64,000 nucleotides of DNA from Pyrinomonas methylaliphatogenes (lineage in GTDB: Bacteria; Acidobacteriota; Blastocatellia; Pyrinomonadales; Pyrinomonadaceae). Each line of letters begins with the position of its first letter. Positions within the stretch are counted from its first letter, which is position 1. Location of the stretch: NCBI RefSeq assembly GCF_000820845.2, contig NZ_CBXV010000001.1, positions 186,001-250,000 on the forward strand, given 5' to 3'. Below, piece by piece: positions 16,901-24,619 of the stretch. Position numbers and translations under genes: made by a program. The notes beneath the pieces were generated by a model. The model was not told the origin of the DNA. It ran no database searches and saw only the letters and a program-made list of their open reading frames with translations.

Positions 16901-17107
16901 GCCCTCAGCATCGGTCTGCGCTGTGCGTTCAAGACCAGTCGCTTCGTTGCGCACGGTGATGCGCGCGCCGGATATAACCGCGCCCTGTTGGTCCGTCACC
17001 GTCCCTTGCAACGTGGCGGTCGATTGGGCATATGAATGAACGCTCAGGGCGGAAAATAGGGCCGCTAAGAAGAAACAGACTTTCCACGCGAAGTTGTGAT
17101 CAGACAT
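13922..17107 (-). CDS. TonB-dependent receptor, Oar-like
   Basis: An outer-membrane receptor of about 1061 residues. After a signal peptide (ALFSALSVHSYAQ) comes a carboxypeptidase-regulatory-like beta-sandwich (TATLQGTVTDQQGAVISGA, PPGTYRIEVQAQGF), then a plug-like domain (DIPLNGRHFVDLGLLLPG, GRNSGAVVNIATRSGTNEFHG) and a long beta-barrel ending in LKLIF with a terminal Phe. Such proteins import large ligands with TonB energy. Its position next to pectin enzymes suggests a rhamnogalacturonan oligosaccharide ligand. I use the ATG at 17107, after AAAGGGGAA, rather than the longer frame from 17161. A palindrome and possible promoter lie upstream at 17206-17246. Confidence 0.9.
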   Translation of the reverse strand: MSDHNFAWKVCFFLAALFSALSVHSYAQSTATLQGTVTDQQGAVISGARITVRNEATGLERTAQTDAEGNYQVAALPPGTYRIEVQAQGFQTQVVNGVTIEVARTVVQNFQLAVGSVTQEVTVSSDAPAIETATTSVGTVINQRTVQDIPLNGRHFVDLGLLLPGSVAPPQNGFLTAPVRGQGSFAFNTAGNREDTVNFQINGINLNDMVQNQITFQPSINTVQEFKADNSTFSAEYGRNSGAVVNIATRSGTNEFHGEIFEFLRNDALDARNFFDGANKPPFKRNQFGVALGGPIYLPRFGEGGPVFGYRGKNKTFFFFSYEGLRQRQGLTINSGVLRDDERAQVTDPTSRKLLDLIPRANATGPRGEGRFIGSATAPVDLDQWTLDISHNLSPQDRLHGYYAFQRDLRIEPTLQGNTIPGFGDTRRSRRQLLTLNLTHTFNANTVNEARFGFNRIFITFQPNAQLNPASFGISNGINEPLGLPQITIGGIGLNFGGPAGFPQGRGDTTFVVSDTLSYLRGNHSFKFGGEWRRFYNNNFNRDVGTIGFNSIADFSRGAASTFGVTLGAPSSSIAQGAFGLFVQDNYKWLPNVTLELGLRYDWNMTPTERYDRFVVFDPRTGSLRRVGSDIDQVYQTNNKNFQPRVGLAWDPFKDGRTSVRLAYAILVDQPVTNLVTPTASNPPLATRVAFSGPGTTSYANLLNAARATGLVPVTVDHGFVNAYVQSWNLNVQREVTPGLGVMVGYFGSKGTHLRLQRNINQFINGVRPYPTVSSASPILPGVALGNILQNESSGNSSYNALWATANKRFARGLQFNASYTWSKSLDYNSLNSQGTVVQNSYNVRADRGLSDFDARHRFVISAIYELPFQRNFLVRGWQLATIVQAQSGNPINIVAGNPLPIAGTSIGGANIASFTGVATIRPDLIGPVQVIGSPNQWFTNTVCDPRAPSVCPTGAAFALPAALVNGQTVFHFGSLGRNTIIGPAFNNTDFSVIRNFNFTESTRLQFRAEFFDLFNHANFGPPGNVAQVGSSTFGVISRTRLPTGDAGSSRQIQFALKLIF

Positions 17108-17205
17108 TTCCCCTTTGTACCTCCGAGTTGAGATCCGATCATCGACCGGGACTCTTCGCAAGCTGGAAGCGTGCAGATTGCGGTTGGCGTTGGACGTTCA
17201 AGCGG

Positions 17206-17246
17206 ATGATAGCATGCGGGATCCTGTTTCGAAAGAACCGATCCCG
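17206..17246 (-). promoter_or_regulatory. Promoter with nested palindrome for the receptor gene
   Basis: CGGGATC (17217-17223) pairs with GATCCCG (17240-17246) around an inner TTTCGAAA centre. On the minus strand a TATCAT -10-like box sits at 17206-17211 just after it, so the palindrome would cover the -35 region. This is about 100 bases before the receptor start at 17107. Confidence 0.45.
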
Positions 17247-17314
17247 CGATCTTCTCTCAGATTCAGTTCCGTTCGGCTTCCAGAGCGCGACGGTCGCGCA
17301 GCTAGCCTGTCATT

Positions 17315-18145
17315 TCAGTTTCGAAGCTCAGCGCTGTCCGCTTTGAATGCGGGAACGCCCTTGGCTTTGGCGGAGAAGAACCGGCAAAGCTCGCAACGCT
17401 TCAACCCTTTCAATCCCGAAATGACGCACTCGGCGTTCAATTCGGCTCCGGCTGGCGTGGTGTGCGTGTGCTCGTCAGCGAAGAGCGCGTTCACTTTTTC
17501 AGGGCCCATCTTCTCGTAGCGTCGCGCGATGATCTCGTTGAGATCGACGAACGGCACACCTTCGGCGCGCGCCACTTGTTTGGCCCATAGCCCATAATCG
17601 CGCGAGGCGCGCACTATCTGCCCATCTTTCCAGATCTTGCGCGGGATGGGCGAAAGGACGATGGGCGTTGCGCCCTTCGCCTTAGCGTCGCGGATGTATT
17701 TGCGCAAGTACCAGCCATAGGTGTGGACCACCTCGTGCTTCTTCGTCAGAAGGTTATCTATCTCGATCGTCTCTTCGCCGATGCCGCGGATCGTGCCGCG
17801 CGCGCGTTGCGTGTCGTTGATCGGACCAGCATCGTTGTGACCGAACTGCATGAGGACGAAATCTCCCGGCTTGAGTTGCGCGAGGATCTCGTCCCACCGC
17901 CCCTCGGTCAGGAAGGTGCGACTGCTGCGCCCGCCGATGGCGCGGTTGACGACGTTGATCTTCTGCGGATCAAAGTATGCTGCGATCGGATCGCCCCATC
18001 CTTGCTGGCCCGGCGTGGTCGTTCTCACGGTCGAATCGCCGATAATGAAGAGGGTCGGAAGGCGCGGGTTGACCTTCTCCTGCTGTGCCGCCGTAACGAC
18101 GGAAAAGATGATGACGAAGAACGAAATCAAGAATGCTCTCCGCAT
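17315..18145 (-). CDS. Rhamnogalacturonan acetylesterase, CE12-like SGNH
   Basis: A 276-residue secreted SGNH hydrolase that removes acetyl groups from rhamnogalacturonan. A signal peptide covers about 1-20. Block I is IIGDSTVR (catalytic Ser38), block II has GGRSSRTF, block III GHND, and block V is DEHTHTTPAGAE with the catalytic Asp and His. This matches the YesT/RhgT family. The start at 18145 follows an AAGGAGGAAT ribosome binding site. It is the last gene of the minus-strand hydrolase run. Confidence 0.92.
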   Translation of the reverse strand: MRRAFLISFFVIIFSVVTAAQQEKVNPRLPTLFIIGDSTVRTTTPGQQGWGDPIAAYFDPQKINVVNRAIGGRSSRTFLTEGRWDEILAQLKPGDFVLMQFGHNDAGPINDTQRARGTIRGIGEETIEIDNLLTKKHEVVHTYGWYLRKYIRDAKAKGATPIVLSPIPRKIWKDGQIVRASRDYGLWAKQVARAEGVPFVDLNEIIARRYEKMGPEKVNALFADEHTHTTPAGAELNAECVISGLKGLKRCELCRFFSAKAKGVPAFKADSAELRN

Positions 18146-18223
18146 TTTAAGATTCCTCCTTTTCGGTGATCTTGGCGCGGTCATGCCGCGCGTTCAAGTT
18201 CTGTCGATCTGCGGTCGTGAAAA

Positions 18224-18316
18224 AAGCCGTCTTGTAAGGCGCGCATTTCGACCCGATGTGGTTCAGGCGTCGCGCCGGTTGCAGGCGAGCGGCACAAGCC
18301 GCCTTGTAAGGCGCGC
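18224..18316. repeat. 21-bp repeat pair between GH31 and CE12 genes
   Basis: AAGCCGTCTTGTAAGGCGCGC (shown here by its ends AAGCCG and GGCGCGC) at 18224-18244 recurs with one mismatch at 18296-18316, 72 bases apart. The second copy contains the perfect palindrome CCTTGTAAGG. The 207-base intergenic stretch holds no other feature I can identify. Confidence 0.7.
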
Positions 18317-18352
18317 CGCCGACCCTTCGAATTCCGACAGCGCGCTTCCTGC

Positions 18353-20449
18353 TCATTTTGGCTCTCGGGTGAACCACGCTTTCACCTCCGCTTCCAGCGC
18401 CTTCAGATCGGGTCGCCTTTCAGCGATGGCGAGCGATTCGCGGTATTCACGTTCGAGATCGCCGAGGTCGAGTTTCGCGCCGTCGCGGATGAAGATCGGG
18501 ATCTGATAGAGTTCAGCGCGCACTTTGATCGTCTGTCCACCTTCGTAGACTTTTTCGGGATGCCACGCATCACGCCATTTCGCGCCTCGCGGCAGATAGA
18601 CCTCTTGCACTCGTCGCCCTTTCTCCCAGATGGGCGAGACCAGAATGTCCGGACCGTAAAGATAGGTCCACCAGTTGGTCCACGCCTCCGGCGCGCGCGG
18701 ATCGATGAGGAAAAGCGGCCTGACGATGGGCATCCCGGTTTCGTGCGCTTCGCGGGCGCAAGCGTAGCTATAATCCGCCAGCTTCTCGTGCAAACGTGCA
18801 TAGAGCCGCCAGATGGCGATCAACGTCGTGTCGTAGCTCGGTTGGCGCGGCAGATTCCAGAACCCGACGTTGCGCGTCGGTCCGACCTCCATGATCGGCG
18901 TAAAAGCGCTGAAAGCGAGCCAGCGACCGCAGACCTCCTGCTCTAGCAATTGCTGGTTATAACCGCAGGTGTCCGATCCCCAGTTCGGATAGCCCATCAC
19001 AGCGGCGCGTTGCACGGCGATGATCGAAGCGCGCAAGCCTTCTTGCGTCCCGCCGATGTCTCCGCCCCAGAAGACGCCGTAAGGCGAGCTGCCCGTGTAG
19101 GCGGCGCGCGGCATCAGGATAAAATCGTCGCCACGATGTGTGCGCGCTACGTCGTAGGTCGCTTTGAGATAGAGCACCGGATAGATGTTGCGGTTCTGGC
19201 GGATCGAGCGGCCATCGAAGACGCGCGATGGGCCATCATCTGGGATATCCTCTTCGCCGCGGTCGAGCTTGAAACCGGCAACGCCGAGCCGTAAGAGTTT
19301 CTCGACGCCGCTTTGCCAAAAAGCTTTCGCCTGTGGGTTAGTGAAATCGACGAGCGGGTAGTTGTTCCCGTTAGGCGGGCGCTTCTGGTCCGGGAGGTTG
19401 TAACCCTTGGCCAGCGCCTCTTCGGCCATCTTGCCTTGAAAGAACGGGCCGATCCAAAGGACCGTTCGGATCCCTTGTTCGTTCAACCAGCGGACCATGG
19501 CGGCGAAATTCGGGAGCCGTTTCGGATCTATCTCGAAATCGTCGTATCCCCACAGCCCTGTCCCCCACGGGCGATCTATCCAGTAGACGCCGCACGGGAT
19601 GCCGAACGCCTTCATCATCAAGATGTCTTCCATCACTTCGGAGTTGAACGGTCCGGTGACGGGCGTCCCATCGTAATAGGTTGCGCGGTGCGTGTGCTCA
19701 TCGCGCCAGCGCCATGGAGCGTAGATCCAGCGCGGCGGTAAAATAGGTGGTCCAGCTTCGAGCGCGTGCGCGCGCACGAGTCGCGCTGGATCGCGCGCCG
19801 TGTAGATCTTCAGCTCGAGCGCCGGACCCTCGAACTCGATGCGAACGCGCCTGGGATCGCTCGCCGCGAAGTCGAAGCGACCGGGCCACTCGCTCCGAAC
19901 GAACACGGCGTAGCCGCGCGATGAGAGGTAGAACGGAGCGTAAACAGAAGTGGTCGGCTTGAGGATCATCTCAACCTGCTGACCGCGCAAATCCATCGCC
20001 GCCCGTAGACCCGGCGCCCACGAAGCGGCCTGTGGGCCATCGACGACGCGCTCCATCAGACCCGTATAGTACTCGTCGGGAGCGGCTTCGATGCTCAACC
20101 CCCACTTGGCGATGTCGGACGCAGGCGCGGCGCTCATGCGTAAAAGGAAATCATCCCCTTCCCGCTCGACCGAAAGCCTGACGGCGCGCCCATCGGGCAT
20201 CTTCGCTTCGCTCGCTCCGCGGTCGCGCGCGCGGGCCGTAAGCTCCGCGGGGAGCGGGAAGCGTTCGCCGCCCTTTGTTTCGTAGAAAAAACCGTCGAGC
20301 AGAAGAGAACGATCCTTGCGTTCGCTGCGCGCATCGAGTTGATCTGAGCGCAAGACGAGCGCGGCGCCGCTCCTTTCGATTTGCGATCGCGCTTCACCGC
20401 ACACGAACGCGAGAAGCAATAGAGCGTAAACTTTTGTCATCATCATCAT
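18353..20449 (-). CDS. Secreted GH31 glycoside hydrolase
   Basis: A protein of about 698 residues with a signal peptide (TKVYALLLLAFVCGEARSQ). The GH31 barrel carries the nucleophile Asp396 in GFKLDRGEE and the acid/base Asp464 in WGGDIGGTQEG, plus the substrate motif YWIDRPWG and a C-terminal beta-domain (GPDILVSPIWEKG). GH31 includes alpha-glucosidases, alpha-xylosidases and alpha-galactosidases; the neighbours suggest a pectin side-chain sugar. Several consecutive ATGs (20449-20438) follow GAAGAG; an ATG at 20476 is also in frame but has a poorly spaced ribosome binding site. Confidence 0.9.
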   Translation of the reverse strand: MMMMTKVYALLLLAFVCGEARSQIERSGAALVLRSDQLDARSERKDRSLLLDGFFYETKGGERFPLPAELTARARDRGASEAKMPDGRAVRLSVEREGDDFLLRMSAAPASDIAKWGLSIEAAPDEYYTGLMERVVDGPQAASWAPGLRAAMDLRGQQVEMILKPTTSVYAPFYLSSRGYAVFVRSEWPGRFDFAASDPRRVRIEFEGPALELKIYTARDPARLVRAHALEAGPPILPPRWIYAPWRWRDEHTHRATYYDGTPVTGPFNSEVMEDILMMKAFGIPCGVYWIDRPWGTGLWGYDDFEIDPKRLPNFAAMVRWLNEQGIRTVLWIGPFFQGKMAEEALAKGYNLPDQKRPPNGNNYPLVDFTNPQAKAFWQSGVEKLLRLGVAGFKLDRGEEDIPDDGPSRVFDGRSIRQNRNIYPVLYLKATYDVARTHRGDDFILMPRAAYTGSSPYGVFWGGDIGGTQEGLRASIIAVQRAAVMGYPNWGSDTCGYNQQLLEQEVCGRWLAFSAFTPIMEVGPTRNVGFWNLPRQPSYDTTLIAIWRLYARLHEKLADYSYACAREAHETGMPIVRPLFLIDPRAPEAWTNWWTYLYGPDILVSPIWEKGRRVQEVYLPRGAKWRDAWHPEKVYEGGQTIKVRAELYQIPIFIRDGAKLDLGDLEREYRESLAIAERRPDLKALEAEVKAWFTREPK

Positions 20450-20501
20450 CTCTTCGGTCGAAATCAGTTTCATCACTGCGTTTGCTTCTCTTCCTCTAAC
20501 G

Positions 20502-21788
20502 TCAATTGCCCAAAGGTTTCGGCCCGAGCTGCGTTGGGCTTGCCGGCAGCTTGAAGCTCTCCGGCGGATCAGGATGATGCGGATCGAACGGGCGAACGTC
20601 GTTGGCCAAATAACGGACTAAATCCAGGTCGCTCCGCCTGATCCCTTCGATGACGGCGCGCGCAAGCTCGTATGCCCCGTAGGCGTTATGATGCGTATTG
20701 TCGCCCTCTTTGAAAGCGAGTTTAGAGCGTTCTGGCCCGAGCGCTTCGTAAAAAGCTTCGCTCATGGCGTTCAAATCGATCAGCGGCACGTTGAGCTCGC
20801 GCGCCACTTGGCGCATCGCCTTCGGGTAATCGCCGTGCGAGTTGATTATCTTGCCAGTCGCATCGAACGTTCGACGGTGGACCGGCGTGATGAGCACAGG
20901 GATCCCGCCGCGTTGGCGCGCCCTTTCGACGAAAAGGCGCAGCGCTTCTTTGTAGGTCGTAAACGGCCCGCCGCCTTTCTCCTTCTCATCGTTGTGGCCA
21001 TATTGGATGAGCAGATAATCGCCCGGCTTCATCGCGCTTAGTACTTTGTCGAGCCGATGCGCGGCGAGCGAGCTGCGAAGCGATTCACCCGATTCGGCGT
21101 GATTGGCGATGGCGATTGCGGGACCGAAGAAGCGCGGAAGCATCTGGCCCCAACTGCTATATGGTTCGAGCGGTTGATCGCAGACGGTCGAATCGCCGAG
21201 CAGAAAGACGGTCGGAACATCGGCGCGGCTTATCTCGAGCGCGGCGATAGCCGGATGCTCGCCATTGAATTCGAGCGTCAATCTCTCGTCCCACGCCCAC
21301 GCCTCGATCTCTTTTTCGCGCTCTTTCAATCGGACCTCGCCGTCGCCTGTGATGTGCGGCGTGCGAACGTTTACGACGAACTCTCGCGTCTGAAATTGGC
21401 CCGGAGCGGTCTCGACCCGTTCGAGCATCAAGCGGCGCAATTCGGCTTTGACGGTCGTCGCCGTCGCCTCCCTGGCATCGCCGAGGATGATCTTCACGCG
21501 ATAGTTGCCTTCGGGAAGCGCGACCGAAAAGAAGAATGGGCGATCACTCGTGCAAAGATCACGGCGCAGATCATCTGGTCCACCGCGGTCCAAGCATGAG
21601 ATGTGCGCTCCGGGTTCAAATCCATAACCGCGCCTCTTGCTGTACACGGTCGTCGGCAGAACTTGCGTATAACCGGAAGCGACCGGACCGGAACCGAAAT
21701 CGAATTTGAGATGGAGCGGTCGCGTCGAAGCGCGGGCTTCGGCGAATGTGCTGGCGAGAAAGATGAACGCGATAAGAATGGTGCGCAT
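20502..21788 (-). CDS. SGNH esterase with N-terminal carbohydrate-binding-like domain
   Basis: A 428-residue secreted protein. After the signal peptide (ending AEARAS), residues 25-175 form a beta-rich domain (LKFDFGSGPVASGYTQV, GNYRVKIILGD) like the galactose-binding-fold N-terminus seen in some rhamnogalacturonan acetylesterases. Residues 180-400 form the SGNH domain: FLLGDSTVCDQ with the Ser, GHNDE, and NTHHNAYGAYELA with the His. It is likely a second pectin or rhamnogalacturonan acetylesterase with different specificity from the 17315 gene. The ATG at 21788 fits the signal peptide; an in-frame TTG at 21803 is less likely. Confidence 0.85.
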   Translation of the reverse strand: MRTILIAFIFLASTFAEARASTRPLHLKFDFGSGPVASGYTQVLPTTVYSKRRGYGFEPGAHISCLDRGGPDDLRRDLCTSDRPFFFSVALPEGNYRVKIILGDAREATATTVKAELRRLMLERVETAPGQFQTREFVVNVRTPHITGDGEVRLKEREKEIEAWAWDERLTLEFNGEHPAIAALEISRADVPTVFLLGDSTVCDQPLEPYSSWGQMLPRFFGPAIAIANHAESGESLRSSLAAHRLDKVLSAMKPGDYLLIQYGHNDEKEKGGGPFTTYKEALRLFVERARQRGGIPVLITPVHRRTFDATGKIINSHGDYPKAMRQVARELNVPLIDLNAMSEAFYEALGPERSKLAFKEGDNTHHNAYGAYELARAVIEGIRRSDLDLVRYLANDVRPFDPHHPDPPESFKLPASPTQLGPKPLGN

Positions 21789-21878
21789 CCTTTTGCTTCT
21801 CAAGGTAGAGCGCTTCCGTCTCGGCGCGAAGCTCGAAAGGGCAGCGCCTCGTTTTTGAGGCGCTGCCGCGTCTTAAAG

Positions 21879-24506
21879 TTACGGGGTCGCTGTGATCACC
21901 GTCGCAGCTTCTGCCAGTCCTTCCGCTTGGGCGCGCACGCGGATCGTGCCAGCGCGCCCCGTCGAGCGCACGATGACGAGGCAGAGGCCATTGAAGGCTC
22001 TCATCTCGTTCGCTTTAAACGGCATGTGGCTCGTCGCGTCGCCGTTCGCGACGGCGACGATCTCGCCCGGCCCGTCAATATGGAAGCGTATGAGATTGTG
22101 CGTGCGCGGGACCGTCAGTCCATCGCGGTCGGTGATGCGGACGGTGATGAAAGCGAGATCCTTGCGATCGGCGCGAATCCGCACGCGATCCGGGTTGAGA
22201 GAGACTCGCGCGGCTGGCCCGGTCGTGCGCACCGTAGTTTCGGCCCATTTCCGTCCGTTCTTGTAGGCGACGGCGCGCAAGCTCCCCGGCTCGTATACGA
22301 CATCATCCCACCGTAACCGGTACTGGCCCGGCCCTTTCTTGCGCCGCCCGAGCGAGCGCCCGTTCAAGAAAAGCTCCACTTCGTCGCCCGACGTGTAAAC
22401 GTGCACGGGCACGTTCTGACCGATTCGTTCGGGCCAGTTCCAGTGCGGCAGGATATGGACCATCGGAAGGTCTGGACGCCAGCGGGCTTGGTAGAGGTAG
22501 AAGCGATCCTTGGGGAAACCGCAAAGATCGATGATCCCGAAGTAGGAGCTGCGCGAGGGGACGCTGATCTTGCCACGCTCGCGCAACTCGCGCTCGGCAC
22601 GCGCGCGCAATTCCGCGTCGGTGAAGGCGAGCATGGTGGTCGAGTCTCCGCCGTAAGGCGTCGGCTCGCCAAGATAGTCGAACCCGGTCCAGACGAATTC
22701 GCCTGCGACGAACGGATATTGATCTTGCGCCGCAAATTCGGTGTCAGGCGTCGTCGCCCAAGGTGGCGCGTAAAGGTCGTAGGAGCTGACTTGAAAATTG
22801 AAGAACCCTTTGCTTTTGTCGTCCGAAACAGGGAAGAAGTATTCGCCGCGGGAGCTGACGGTCGAAGCCGTCTCCGAGGCGACGAGCGGTATGTTTGGAT
22901 TCGCTCGCCTGAACTTCCCGTACTCCATCGGTTTGTAGTTGTAGCCGAAAACATCGACTATCTTCTGAAAGCCGTTATAGCCGGCTTCCGTGAAGTTGCA
23001 CGCTGCCGTCACGGGGCGCGTCGGATCTTCTTCGTGCGCGATGCGGACAAGCTCCGTGGCGATCTGGATGCCTTCGGGAGAATTCTGTTCGAGTATCTCG
23101 TTGCCGATGCTCCAGAGGATGATCGACGGATGGTTCCGGTCGCGTCGGAGTTGCGCGCGCCAATCCTTCTCGTGCCAATCATCGAACAGCAGATGGTAAT
23201 CGTTCTCTTTCTTCCCGCGACGCCAGCAATCGAAAGCTTCATCCATCACGAGGAAACCCATGCGATCGCAGAGATCAAGCAGTTCCGGCGCCGGCGGATT
23301 GTGGCTCGTGCGGATGGCGTTAGCGCCCATCTCTTTGAGCAGCTCAAGCTGGCGTTCGAGAGCGCGCACGTTAAGCGCCGTGCCCAGCGGTCCGAGATCG
23401 TGATGGTTGCAGACGCCCTGAATCTTCACCCGCTTGCCGTTGAGCAAGAAGCCTTGTTGCGCATCGAAGCGGATCGTGCGCACGCCGAACCGCGTCTCGT
23501 ACTCATCGACGGGGCGACCGTTCGCGATGACGGTCGTCACCGCGACGTAGAGATTCGGGTTCTCGATGCTCCACAGCTTGGGCGCGCGTATCTTGGCTTG
23601 CGCGACCGCGCTACCGTTCGCGCCGGAAGCGACGCTGATCTCGACCGGTTGCGCGACGGCGACCGTTGCCGGAAGCGGTCGGCCATCGGCTCCGAGTTGG
23701 TGAATGCGCGTCCTGATGGTGACAGCGGCGGGAGCGGGCGACGCGTTCGCGACCGTCACTTCGACGTTGACGGTGGCCGAGGTGGGCGAAACTTCCGGCG
23801 TCGTCACGTATGTCCCCCAGTGAGCGACATGCACGGGCCCCGTCTCGACCAGCCAGACGTTGCGGTAGATGCCGCCTCCCGGATACCAGCGCGAGCTTTC
23901 CGGCGGATTGTCCAGCCGTATGGCGAGGACGTTCTCGCGGCCCGGCTCAATGTATGGCGTCAGGTCCAAAGCGAACGAAGCGTAACCGTAGGGCCAGCCG
24001 CCGACGAACCGGCCGTTCAACCACACAAGCGCGTAGGCCATCGCGCCGTCTATCTCCAAAAGGAAACGCCGACCGTCGCTGGAGCGCGGGACGGTGAAAT
24101 GCTTTCTATACCAACCGACTCCCCACCATGGGAGTTTGCCCGATTCTCCCGGATACTCCTGCTTGAAAGGTCCTTCGATCCCCCAATCGTGCGGGAGTTC
24201 GACCGGCTGCCAGTCGCGATCGTCGAAATCTGGGCGCGTGTAGGCGACCTCTTCCCCCAGATTGCCGCTCGGTCGCTCGCGCCTTTTCGTCGGATCGCGC
24301 GTAAATTCGTTGCCCGTCGCCAGCACCCACTCTTTGATCCGCGCGTAACTTAAGACGCCTTCCGCTCCGGGCGGATCGCCCTTGCGAAATCGCCAATCGG
24401 AATTGAAAGACACGCGCTCGCGTAAAACGGCGCCCTCTGCGCCCACGATGAGCAGAGCGATGACGAAAGCCGCTCGCCAGATTTTGGATACCGTCTCTTT
24501 CTTCAC
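21879..24506 (-). CDS. Secreted GH2 beta-glycosidase, DUF4982-type
   Basis: An 875-residue enzyme of the Bacteroides-type GH2 beta-galactosidase/beta-glucuronidase group. The order is signal peptide, jelly-roll (FNSDWRFRKG, WWGVGWYRKHF), immunoglobulin-like domain, TIM barrel with acid/base Glu470 in WSIGNEI and nucleophile Glu545 in ASETAS, then DUF4982 and a C-terminal Ig-like domain (TVRTTGPAARVSLN). The start is a GTG at 24506 behind GGAGGAG. Probable role: removal of beta-galactosyl or glucuronosyl side chains from pectin. Exact specificity cannot be read. Confidence 0.9.
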   Translation of the reverse strand: MKKETVSKIWRAAFVIALLIVGAEGAVLRERVSFNSDWRFRKGDPPGAEGVLSYARIKEWVLATGNEFTRDPTKRRERPSGNLGEEVAYTRPDFDDRDWQPVELPHDWGIEGPFKQEYPGESGKLPWWGVGWYRKHFTVPRSSDGRRFLLEIDGAMAYALVWLNGRFVGGWPYGYASFALDLTPYIEPGRENVLAIRLDNPPESSRWYPGGGIYRNVWLVETGPVHVAHWGTYVTTPEVSPTSATVNVEVTVANASPAPAAVTIRTRIHQLGADGRPLPATVAVAQPVEISVASGANGSAVAQAKIRAPKLWSIENPNLYVAVTTVIANGRPVDEYETRFGVRTIRFDAQQGFLLNGKRVKIQGVCNHHDLGPLGTALNVRALERQLELLKEMGANAIRTSHNPPAPELLDLCDRMGFLVMDEAFDCWRRGKKENDYHLLFDDWHEKDWRAQLRRDRNHPSIILWSIGNEILEQNSPEGIQIATELVRIAHEEDPTRPVTAACNFTEAGYNGFQKIVDVFGYNYKPMEYGKFRRANPNIPLVASETASTVSSRGEYFFPVSDDKSKGFFNFQVSSYDLYAPPWATTPDTEFAAQDQYPFVAGEFVWTGFDYLGEPTPYGGDSTTMLAFTDAELRARAERELRERGKISVPSRSSYFGIIDLCGFPKDRFYLYQARWRPDLPMVHILPHWNWPERIGQNVPVHVYTSGDEVELFLNGRSLGRRKKGPGQYRLRWDDVVYEPGSLRAVAYKNGRKWAETTVRTTGPAARVSLNPDRVRIRADRKDLAFITVRITDRDGLTVPRTHNLIRFHIDGPGEIVAVANGDATSHMPFKANEMRAFNGLCLVIVRSTGRAGTIRVRAQAEGLAEAATVITATP

Positions 24507-24619
24507 TTTTGAGCGCTCCTCCAACGTGACGATGGATCGAAAAGCGATCTCGAACAAAAACGATTCCGCGCCGTTTTGTCAAGATGTTCGCTCGCTGATC
24601 ATGAGCGACGCGCGCGCCG

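Noticed and set aside
22401-24353. 650-codon antisense frame over the GH2 gene
   Set aside because: Same bias effect; no start signal or domain, while the GH2 catalytic motifs are on the other strand.
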